In this document: piece by piece, positions 46,825 to 56,754 of the stretch
Position numbering within the stretch: the stretch's first letter is position 1
Layout of the letters: each line of letters begins with the position of its first letter
Assembly: GCA_942486035.1 (NCBI GenBank)
Contig: CALNXK010000095.1
Coordinates: 846,001-910,000, forward strand
Source of the DNA: Porites lobata
Lineage: Eukaryota > Cnidaria > Anthozoa > Scleractinia > Poritidae
Length of the DNA stretch: 64,000 bases
Direction of reading: 5' to 3'
Program-made: the position numbers and the translations under genes
The notes under the pieces: model-generated
Databases searched by the model: none
What the model saw: only the letters and a program-made list of their open reading frames with translations
What the model was told of the DNA's origin: nothing

Positions 46825-46984
46825 TTAGAAGTGGATTTTCAATCCCTTTGACTTTGTATTGAAACAAGATGCTTTTGCATAAATGATATATCTAGTATCT
46901 ATCCATTTAGTAATAATTCCTCTAAGGAAAGAATTATTAACACTTTTTGTATAACTAACGGAACGTGAATTTTTAGCGCTGTGA

Positions 46985-47489
46985 TTTACCAAAAAGCGAA
47001 ACTCTCGTTAATATACTTATAAGTTATCCATCCAAAAAAAAAAAATCGTGTAATGCTAAACGGCAACGAGAACGAAAACGACAAAAATAAATTAAATGGG
47101 CCAATTGTGCAGCACACTGTTTGGTGCATTTCTTTCCTTTTGTTGTTGCACAACTACAACATGAAACTTACTAGTTACACGTTTTATGGAAGAAATGTCG
47201 TATATGTGATCACACAAATTTAAAGAGTTGTTGCCTGTCTTCCTGTTTGGTAAGCTGTCTCCGTTTACATTAAGATCGAGGTTTCAATAGTTTTGTATCT
47301 ATCATGATAAAACTATCAGTAGAAACAAAATGTAGTAGTTTGCTAGCCAGGACCCGCGCTCTTATTCGTTATATTTCGATTTAAATATCTGATTTCGGGA
47401 GAGTTACCGGGACTTTCGAGAAACGGGCCCAAGTTCCCACTCCCTATACCTAGCTAACCATTTTTCCCTCTAGGGTTCGACCACCAACA
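46985..47489. other. 3' flank of receptor gene B
   Basis: Conserved with 3,531-4,011, including GGGTTCGACCACCAACA beside the former stop codon. Nothing else is seen. Confidence 0.6.
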
Positions 47490-50338
47490 TTTAGAAAAGC
47501 TTCCTAAGTTTTATGGCTAAAACACGTTGCTGATACTCCTTTGTCTCTTCCAGGCCACTAAAGTCCTAGTGAATTAAAGCAAGTTACCGTAGCTAGTTGC
47601 AACAGAACATTTTCAGCACCAAGCTTCTTGACTTCAATGGCTAAAGGACGTTGGCTGACAACTCTTTTGCTTGTTCAAGGAAACAAAAGTTCTTGAAAAC
47701 TAAAGCTAAGTTACCGTAGCTTATTGCAACAGAAACATGTTCAGCACCAAGCTTCTTAAGTTTGAAGACTAAAGCACGTTGCTGATACTCTTATGTTTGT
47801 TCAAAGTCACCTAAGTCCTGGAGAATTAAAGTTAAATGATTGTACAGCATCTTGTTGTAACAGAAACATATTCAGCACCAAGCTTCTTGCGTTTGATGGC
47901 TAAAGCACGTTACTGAAACTCCTTTGCTTGTTCAAGGTCACCTAAGTCCTGGTGAATAGAAGCTAGGTTACTGTAGCTTGTTGCAACAGAAACATGTTCA
48001 GCACCAAGCTTCTTGAGTTGGATGGCTAAACCACATTGCTGATACTCCTTTGCTTGTTCAAGGTCACCTAAGTCCTGGTGAATTAAAGCTAGGTTACAGT
48101 AGCTTGTTGCAACAGAAACATGTTCAGCACCAAGCTTCTTGAGTTTGATGGCTAAACCACGTTGCTGATACTCCTTTGCTTGTTCAAGGTCACCTAAGTC
48201 CTTGTGAATTAAAGCTAGGTTACCGTAGCTTGTTGCAACAGAAACATGTTCAGCACCAAGCTTCTTGAGTTCGATGGCTAAACCACGTTGCTGATACTCC
48301 TTTGCTTGTTCAAGGTCACCTAAGTCCTTGTGAATTAAAGCTAGGTTACCGTAACTTGTTGCAACAGAAACATGTTCAGCACCAAGCTTCTTGAGTTCGA
48401 TGGCTAAACCACGTTGCTGATACTCCTTTGCTTGTTCAAGGTCACCTAAGTCCTGGTGAATTGAAGCCAGGTTAACGTAGCTTGTTGCAACAGAAACATG
48501 TTCAGCACCAAGCTTCTTGAGTTGGATGGCTAAACCACGTTGCTGATACTCCTTTGCTTGTTCAAGGTCACCTAAGTCCTTGTGAATTAAAGCTAGGTTA
48601 CCGTAGCTTGTTGCAACAGAAACATGTTCAGCACCAAGCTTCTTGAGTTGGATGGCTAAACCACTTTGCTGATACTCCTTTGCTTGTTCAAGGTCAATTA
48701 AGTCCTTGTGAATTAAAGCTAGGTTACCGTAGCTTGTTGCAACAGAAACATGTTCAGCACCAAGCTTCTTGAGTTGGATGGCTAAACCACGTTGCTGATA
48801 CTCCTTTGCTTGTTCAAGGTCACCTAAGTCCTTGTGAATTGAAGCCAGGTTAACGTAGCTTGTTGCAACAGAAACATGTTCAGCACCAAGCTTCTTGAGT
48901 TGGATGGCTAAACCACGTTGCTGATACTCCTTTGCTTGTTCAAGGTCACCTAAGACCTTGTGAATTGAAGCCAGGTTAACGTAGCTTGTTGCAACAGAAA
49001 CATGTTCAGCACCAAGCTTCTTGAGTTGGATGGCTAAACCACGTTGCTGATACTCCTTTGCTTGTTCAAGGTCACCTAAGTCCTGGTAAATTAAAGCTAG
49101 GTTACCGTAGCTTGTTGCAACAGAAACATGTTCAGCACCAAGCTTCTTGAGTTGGATGGCTAAACCACGTTGCTGATACTCCTTTGCTTGTTCAAGGTCA
49201 CCTAAGCCCTGGTGAATTGAAGCCAGGTTAACGTAGCTTGTTGCAACAGAAACATGTTCAGCACCAAGCTTCTTGAGTTGGATGGCTAAACCACGTTGCT
49301 GATACTCCTTTGCTTGTTCAAGGTCACCTAAGTCCTGGTAAATTAAAGCTAGGTTACCGTAGCTTGTTGCAACAGAAACATGTTCAGCACCAAGCTTCTT
49401 GAGTTGGATGGCTAAACCACGTTGCTGATACTCCTTTGCTTGTTCAAGGTCACCTAAGCCCTGGTGAATTGAAGCCAGGTTAACGTAGCTTGTTGCAACA
49501 GAAACATGTTCAGCACCAAGCTTCTTGAGTTGGATGGCTAAACCACGTTGCTGATACTCCTTTGCTTGTTCAAGGTCACCTAAGTCCTGGTGAATTAAAG
49601 CTAGGTTACCGTAGCTTTTTGCAACAGAAACATGTTCAGCACCAAGCTTCTTGAGTTGGATGGCTAAACCACGTTGCTGATACTCCTTTGCTTGTTCAAG
49701 GTCACCTAAGTCCTGGTGAATTGAAGCCAGGTTAACGTAGCTTGTTGCAACAGAAACATGTTCAGCACCAAGCTTCTTGAGTTCGATGGCTAAACCACGT
49801 TGCTGATACTCCTTTGCTTGTTCAAGGTCACCTAAGTCCTGGTGAATTAAAGCTAGGTTACCGTAGCTTGTTGCAACAGAAACATGTTCAGCACCAAGCT
49901 TCTTGAGTTGGATGGCTAAACCACGTTGCTGATACTCCTTTGCTTGTTCAAGGTCACCTAAGTCCTTGTGAATTAAAGCTAGGTTACCGTAGCTTGTTGC
50001 AACAGAAACATGTTCAGCACCAAGCTTTTTGAGTTCGATGGCTAAACCACGTTGCTGATACTCCTTTGCTTGTTCAAGGTCACCTAAGTCCTTGTGAATT
50101 GAAGCCAGGTTAACGTAGCTTGTTGCAACAGAAACATGTTCAGCACCAAGCTTCTTGAGTTGGATGGCTAAACCACGTTGCTGATACTCCTTTGCTTGTT
50201 CAAGGTCACCTAAGTCCTTGTGAATTAAAGCTAGGTTACCGTAGCTTGTTGCAACAGAAACATGTTCAGCACCAAGCTTTTTGAGTTCGATGGCTAAACC
50301 ACGTTGCTGATACTCCTTTGCTTGTTCAAGGTCACCTA
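47490..50338 (-). pseudogene. Distal TPR array of receptor B, separated by the transposon
   Basis: Anchor string CAGCACCAAG recurs every 126 bases from 47,873 to 50,267 (20 occurrences), with looser repeats at 47,614 and 47,742. On the minus strand units from 50,338 down to about 47,912 read through without frameshift as TPRs. They contain no ATG, so no conventional open frame is reported here. The last units (47,490-47,930) are damaged: a TAA replaces the codon after FQ at about 47,911, the spacing becomes 131 and 128, and bases are missing. The array is cut from its N-terminal domains by the insertion at 50,339-61,697. Before insertion the protein would have had about 27 TPRs. Confidence 0.85.
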
Positions 50339-50340
50339 TA

Positions 50341-51160
50341 CACTAGACGAAAAAATGGATTTACTAGGGTAGCCAAATTACAGTAAATGTGTAGCAAATA
50401 CCACATTTGCACAATTTTGCGCAAGAGCAAAGACTGATATTGCACTAGATTTGCTATCCGTAGCAATGACGGTAAATGCCACATTTGCACAACATTTAAA
50501 TCTTGGTGCAAAGATAATGGGCAGCCATGAATTTGAGGGTCATTTGCAGATGGTTCAAATGTGTAGGCAAATATGTTTCTTTGAACTATATTTGCACATT
50601 ACGCAAATGATAGCGCAAATCTGCTGTTTTGCACAGCTTTTGCTTTAGATGTAAAAGCATGTAAACCTGTTATTTTCAGAACGTTTACGCAGCTTTGCAG
50701 ATGTGAGCGAAGTATCTAATTTGAACAATGTTTGCTTGGGTTATCATGGGTGGTCAAATTTTCATAATTGAACCAGATTGCTTTGCATGGCAAATGTAAC
50801 CAAACTCTTTGTATTAAACATGTTTGCTCACGAAGCAAATGTTAGCAAACCTAAACTTTGAGCAAATTTTCTAGGGTGTGCAAATTTGATCAAACACAAA
50901 ATTTTGCTTGTAGCGGCAAATGTGGTCAAAAGTCAAGTTTTGAACAAAGTTGCTTGGGCAGCAAATCTGATCAAACTGTTAGTATTGTGCAATTTTTCGC
51001 TCAGGTAGCAAATGTAATCAAATTCTATCTTTAATTTGGTTGACAAATGTCATCAAACCCATAAAATTGAGCATGTTTTCTCCAGTAGCAAATGTAAATT
51101 CCAAGGTTTAAACGAGTTTCCTTGGGTTGTAGCAAATGCGATAAAATTTTAAAAATATTT
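50341..51160. repeat. Left subterminal GCAAAT repeats
   Basis: Dozens of short AGCAAATG / TTTGC motifs in both orientations occur at roughly 20-60 base spacing, fading out past 51,160. CACTA transposases are known to bind iterated subterminal motifs. Counterpart at the right end is 61,190-61,697. Confidence 0.75.
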
Positions 51161-52840
51161 TAAATTATAATATGGCTCACTTCAGTTTCTTAACAAGTGG
51201 CCATAATTAATCAAACATTAAAGTTACTGAAAGAAATTCTAGCAGTGACCTCCCATTAATGTTCAAATGATTTATTCCATAAACCAAAGTGGCTTACACA
51301 TTATTACAGACATTACAAACTACAGTATAAAGCTGTACATACAGCTCTTCATATTAATTCCCAATTTTACTGTTCGTTGATGTTTACTTGTCTCCACTCT
51401 ATGCTCTATCAGATCATTACTAACTATTAATATTATAAGAAAAGTGTTCTTCATCTAAATGTGTAAGATATTCTACATACAGCTGTAGGTGTTTCAGAGT
51501 TGCCTCAAACCTATTTCAGTTCTTTAGGTTTTTGCAACTCAGAAACAGATTAAAAATCCTTTCACCCTTGGACCAATATTTACTTGTGACAAGACTATTT
51601 CTTACTTAAACTTTTGTATCTAAGGACCAAATCCTGTTTCAACTAAATGGAACCCTCAAGACACCCATTTTAATAAATAATTAGTATTTTTGTATTTATT
51701 GCTATTTACAGATTAAACAAAATTTGATTCTGGTGGCATTTTTTCCTTGAGGCTCTATTAGCATGAAAGGCCTAATTCTTGCTACCAATTTACAATTTTT
51801 GCCGGTATAACAACTGTGTTATAGCATTTAGCAAACTAAGAAATAGTTTAGGTACATATAGCTATTCAAATTCAGATCAGACTTCTTTAACTTCATTTTC
51901 GTTGCTAATGGTTCCTGTATAGTATTGGATATGCTCTTAGAGGAAGTACCAGCCGGAGCTTCTAGTATTTGCCCCGTTCTAAGAAAATTGAGGGTCATGA
52001 AAGTAATGACCAGCTATAAGTATTCCACAGCATGTCAACATTACCATTGTCACTGTAGTTGGTCCCAATGAAAGAAGCTAATAATTATTTTAAACTCAGT
52101 ATACACGTACATGTAGTACAAAAGGTTGATCTGGCTAGCCTGCAAAATAACTACACTGCTGTCTCTCATTACTCTTTTTCTTGAGTCATGTTGCAATCCT
52201 TTGCAAAATTCTGTAATAAATCATGACAAAAAGCAGGGTGTACCTAAATTTTTTTTTTTTTTTGTTCAAGCAGGTCAGTTGCAATTGCTGTAATCGGTAC
52301 AAATGTACCGTGAAGTGGTGCCAGCAGAACTCAAATGCCTGCAGTTAAGCAAACAGATTTAAAAAGAAACATGTGTACATTAATAAATTGGTTTTTTTTA
52401 ACCTGCTGACTGGTACATTACTTGCAAACAATAGCCAAAGGATTCTAATGAAAAATTTATCACATCAACCAATTTGATCTACCTGCCACCAGAATTCTCA
52501 GGACAAATCAACACCATCAGGATTTGTACTGTTTACACAGATTTATCTTTTTCTAAAAAACAGTGTCATAAACAGAGAGTGATTAAAGGATTACTGTATT
52601 TGCAGAGCTACATGTACATGTACCTGTAAGTATGACCAGTCATAAATAATCTGGAATTTCTTTAAGAGCCTTGGATTAACTTATATTTCCTTATCACAAA
52701 GCAAATTCAGGAGCATTATCTGGTGCCTCCTGCTCTGAGGAGAAGCCATTCGTCCTTACTATCGTCATTGAGTAATGACAAGCTTACATGTGACTGTTTT
52801 AATTTGGCTTTACTGTTCAGCTTGGCAAAGAGGTTTTTAC
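51161..52840. other. Transposon interior, no supported gene
   Basis: AT-rich sequence with no convincing frame. On the minus strand GGAATAAATCATTT at about 51,270 could be a polyadenylation signal for the candidate terminal exon at 52,844-53,026. A T17 run lies at 52,246-52,262. Confidence 0.4.
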
Positions 52841-52843
52841 AGG

Positions 52844-53026
52844 CTAAGTTGTTGACTCCTCCATGCAAGAGGCCTCCTGCAAAGCACTTTTCTCGGATTT
52901 GTCATCTCCTTGGTCTGTATTGCCTTGCTCTGAAGACATGTACTCCACAATTATACAAGCTTTGAACTTACAACAATCCTTCTTGAAATAGAGGTTGACT
53001 GAAAAGGGTTGTCTCTTCAGCTTTTT
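52844..53026 (-). CDS. Candidate terminal exon, minus-strand cargo gene
   Basis: A good 3' splice site (TTTCTGTTTGTTGCAG, minus strand) is followed by a phase-0 frame of 60 residues that starts KKLKRQPFSVNLYFKKDCCK and ends ASCMEESTT at TAG. The tail is acidic and serine-rich. I do not recognise the protein. It may belong with the exons at 54,589-54,676 and 54,724-54,924, but the reading phase does not chain directly, so at least one exon is missing or the gene is broken. Confidence 0.35.
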   Translation of the reverse strand, partial: KKLKRQPFSVNLYFKKDCCKFKACIIVEYMSSEQGNTDQGDDKSEKSALQEASCMEESTT

Positions 53027-53579
53027 CTGCAACAAACAGAAATTATACATAATTGAGACCATTAATATTGAAACTAAAGCTGTAGATGCTTGTCATGAAA
53101 AATACTATTGTCCTTTTCTGTCTAAATATTCTAGCCTTTTATAGCAAAAAAGGTTGCTATTAGATATTACATGTATTATTACTGGCTCCGTCACACTAGG
53201 TGACTAAACTTACTTATTTCCTGAGTTAACTGATATCAAAATTAACTAGTTTAAACAAATTGCTGGCTCGTAACTTTCATGTCTCAAATCTAACCCCAAG
53301 CGGTCATCATAATCCTGATTACACTGTACCTGTTAAAACTAAGACCTTCTTTGAGCAAAAACAAAACGAAAAAATGAATGCGAGAAACCCTTTTGTAACA
53401 AGACAATTGACTCCAGGTAAATCATTGTATTAATTTTATAGTGAGTGTCCCACTACATCACTACCATAACAACATTATTGACATATTACTTAAAACTTTA
53501 TGAACCTGCTTCTTCTGCAATATTGCCATCACTTACAGTGTATCTTGGGAACAAAAGTTTAATTACCAGATTTATTCAA

Positions 53580-53970
53580 TTAACCGCCCTGGGCGCTTAT
53601 TAAATTTTTGGGCCTTGATAGTGGGCGCTTATTCGAGGTGGGTGCTTATTCGAGGCTGGGCGCTTATTAAATTTTCGCCATTCTCAGCAAGTGTAGTATG
53701 TTTATTTTGTTACAAAATAATAAATGGTAATAACAAAAAGCGAAGAAGTAACAAAGCAAGGTTTCAGCCCAATCTGTAAAATACTCTGAAGAAAACTCCG
53801 TCTTCGGGAGGGTCTCTTATGTCTTATTTGAGTTTGTGTGGGAGGGAGTGGGGTGGGGTGGGCGTTTATTCGAGGCTGGGTGCTTATTAACTTTTTCTGC
53901 CTTTGGGATGGGCGCTTATTCGAGGTGGGCGCTAATTCGAGGTTGGGCGCTTATTCGAATAAATACGGTA
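53580..53970. repeat. GGGCGCTTATT dispersed repeat
   Basis: Seven or so copies of GGGCGCTTATT or GGTGCTTATTCGAGG, ending GCTTATTCGAATAAATACGG. This is an internally iterated interspersed repeat nested in the CACTA-like element, with no coding potential. Confidence 0.65.
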
Positions 53971-54588
53971 TACTATAATTGCCTCATATGAGAGAATCCA
54001 AGACAGTTTTAGATTCTGGATTCCACGCTGCGGATTCCGGAACCTTTTTCAGTGGATTACTTGGTTTCTGGATTCCAATCGTTTGACTTGTATTTCAGGT
54101 TTCAAAGCTCAGAATTTAGGATTCCGTAACAAAAATTGCCCGAATTCTGGATTCCATAAGCAAAAATTTCCCGGATTCCAGAATCCCTTACATGGGATGA
54201 TCATAAAAAACAATCAGTGAAAGCAGGGTACCATGATCTAAATTCTAGCTACACTATGTTTTCAGCACCATGGCAGTCACTGCCTTTACTCCCCTTTTAA
54301 ATTTTGGAAAAGCCTTTGGAGAAAGTAGGCACTTGAGGATAAGGTTAATTTTGGCCTAATAGAGGGGAATTAACGCTTGCTTCAATTCTTATTAAACTTT
54401 CCAAGACCATTTATCTGAAGAGAACAACCAAACAAAAGATTACAGTATTTTTTACAACAACAGGACAAATAAAGTTTCAGGAGTAGGGGTGGTCCTTGTT
54501 GATTACTGAATATTGGAATGCAAATGTAGGTATTATCAAATAGCATCATTAGCGGCTTAACAGTAACAACGAACTTTCTTATACTTAC

Positions 54589-54676
54589 TGAGCATTTCTT
54601 TTACTCCCGATTAGTTGCTCCCTCAGCATTTGTTTGTCCTCAACATTTCTCCTGCCTCTTCTTAGTTTTACAATGT
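54589..54676 (-). CDS. Candidate internal exon, minus-strand cargo gene
   Basis: Bounded on the minus strand by acceptor TTTTAATTAGCAG and a consensus donor GCTCA|GTAAGTATAAG. The only open phase reads IVKLRRGRRNVEDKQMLREQ then LIGSKRNA, a basic helix-like peptide. Good splice signals on both sides and a clean frame make this a plausible 88-bp exon. Function unknown. Confidence 0.4.
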
Positions 54677-54723
54677 CTGCTAATTAAAACAGCATCGATT
54701 CACCGAAGTCTATTTACTAAGTA

Positions 54724-54924
54724 CTAACGGCTGCTTTTCTTGGATCCACTCGTTACTACTTGATCGTCGCCGATGGAGCTATCTAGATGTCTTTCATGGT
54801 GGATTTTCGTCGAAGGATCTATAAGTAAGCAGTTCCCTCGAGTTCGAGCGATTATTTTTATCAGTTCTTCGAGGACACATTCGTTCGATAAATTCGAACA
54901 AATAAGACTGGCCGATTCCTCCAT
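54724..54924 (-). CDS. Candidate first exon, minus-strand cargo gene
   Basis: ATG at 54,924 opens a 66-codon frame beginning MEESASLICSNLSNECVLEE. Within it or just after it are GT sites (for example AGCC|GTTAGT) that could join it in phase to the exon at 54,676. The start lies 80 bases from the plus-strand kinase-like gene start, so both may share a promoter. The protein is not recognised. Confidence 0.4.
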   Translation of the reverse strand: MEESASLICSNLSNECVLEELIKIIARTRGNCLLIDPSTKIHHERHLDSSIGDDQVVTSGSKKSSR

Positions 54925-55004
54925 ACTCGACAGTCAACCCCACAAAGAAGGAAAATTCGAAACCTCTTGATAAATATGGCGTTAAACGTACGAAGTAAAA
55001 GCTG

Positions 55005-56692
55005 ATGGCAAATCGATGGCAGTGGAACGCGTTAACGGTCGACGAATTTCAATTGTTGTGCCTCGTTCTCGAACGGTTATGCAGACTGTCGCTGACCAGC
55101 ACCACTCAGGCGCAAATGCTTGGGAAATCGGGCGCGCGGTCTTTTGGCGATTTGGCGGGAGGAAGAGATTGCCTATGTTGCTGGATTTCTTCTCAAGGAT
55201 GTTCGAAATTTAATAGGTAAAGTCGATGTATTTTGCTTTGTATATCGTGCTTCTACTGCCACATCTATGTTATAACCGGGAATAAACTACATTTGCATCC
55301 ATATTTACATTTGTAGCATGTATGAGCATGCGTGTCGCGTGCGTGTATGTGGTAGTGATCCAGCTGAAAAAAGCCTTGTTGAAAAATTTAAGTGGTGTTA
55401 AGTCAGTTAAATATGTAGTTATGCAATGTTAAAATGCTAATTTATTGGTATTTGGCAGAAGTAGCTCAAGATTAATTGCTTGAGTAATTTATACTACCTC
55501 TGGCGCTATATTGACATATTGAGCGTAATACCTGTACTTGTACCATTGATTTTGACAGGGGTAGGGTGGAGCCTTTATTTTATATACGTTCAGCGTGCAA
55601 AGAAAGTAGTGTCCGATAGCCCGGGGCTAGCGGATTTTGCTATCGGGCTAGTAAATTCTGTTCTTCACTTGCCCGACGGGCAAGTACAATGCAGTTTGAG
55701 GAATTCACCTTACAGAAGAACTGTTAAATCAAAAATTTTGTGGGTAGTTGAAATGACGTTTGGGCTAGTAAATGTTAGCTTCAGCTTGCCCGAATGGCAA
55801 GCTGTAAAAATGACTTTCTTTGCACCCTGTACGTTACATGTTTTTTTTTGTTTTGTCATGTTTTCATATACAAGGTTGTTTTGTTTATAATAGTTTATAA
55901 TGATACAGCTGTACATGTAAGCTGAGTCAAAAGGTCAAAAATGCTAAAATGTGCCACATGTGTATTTATAATGTTCATAAAGATAATGGCAACACAAGTA
56001 ACACAATTCATTTAATTTCACAATATTATCAATAAAGGTAGAATTAACAGTTATTTTTAGTGGGTTTAGTGACTTTTTTGTGTATTTGTTTCAGATTTTT
56101 CCTTGAGTGGTACTGGAGTTATTTCCAATGTTCTTGAAATTGAGTTGCATCACCTGAACTCTCCAAAAGATAAAGAGGTCAATGAAATACAGGTTCAATA
56201 TGGGGAAGCTGTTTGTGGTCTGTGCATGAAGAAATGCTACAGGGGTATTCCAGTGGGTCTCAATTTATTTACAGTAATCATTTTTTCCACTTCACAAGAT
56301 GACAGAATTGAAGCTTATATACTGAATGCTGGCATCCATCAATACCCCATCTGTTTGGGGTAAATGTCACAAAACAGAAACCTCACATGTACTTCCTTGG
56401 GTTATATTTTTACCATCTTTACAATATTATTTTTCTTTTTCTTTGTGCGGTGCCCTGCTAAGGAAATCCATGTCCCTTTCACAGTGTTCTGCAGGAACAT
56501 AATGTACTGAAATTGTGTGAAGCTATAGAACATATTTTGCACTCATACAGGTTTCCCCACAGAGATATAAAGAGTGACAACATTATTCTTACAGAGGTAA
56601 ACAATATGTACCACCCAATGCTCACTGATTTTGGAAAGGCTATCTTGCTATCGGAAGCCCCTTCAAAACAGCAGTCCATGACTGCTCACTAG
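55005..56692 (+). pseudogene. Broken protein-kinase-like gene carried by the transposon
   Basis: Three exons fit splice rules. Exon 1 ends at 55,216 (AATAG|GTAAAG) and reads EEEIAYVAGFLLKDVRNLI in one frame, whereas the upstream ATG frame (VDEFQLLCLVLERLCRLS) is offset, implying a frameshift. Exon 2 (56,095-56,359; acceptor TTTGTTTCAG, donor GG|GTAAAT) reads QVQYGEAVCGLCMKKCYRGI then RIEAYILNAGIHQYPICLG, resembling a kinase N-lobe to helix C and beta 4. Exon 3 (56,485-56,692; acceptor CCCTTTCACAG) reads LKLCEAIEHILHSYRFPHRD then IKSDNIIL and LTDFGKA: the HRDxKxxN catalytic loop and the DFG motif. Exon phases match (1/2 and 2/1). Oddities: no obvious beta-3 lysine (YRGIPVGLN), the hinge region is missing, and a stop lies 18 residues after LTDFGKA, so the activation segment and C-lobe are absent. 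Confidence 0.65.
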
Positions 56693-56754
56693 CACTGACA
56701 TATAGCTTAAGAAATATGCCTCAGATAATATGTTTTAAAAAGACAAATCATATT

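Noticed and set aside
56103..56363. Treating exon 2 of the kinase-like gene as a stand-alone 86-residue protein
   Set aside because: A strong acceptor precedes it, a donor overlaps its stop, and phases join it to exons 1 and 3, so it is better explained as an internal exon.
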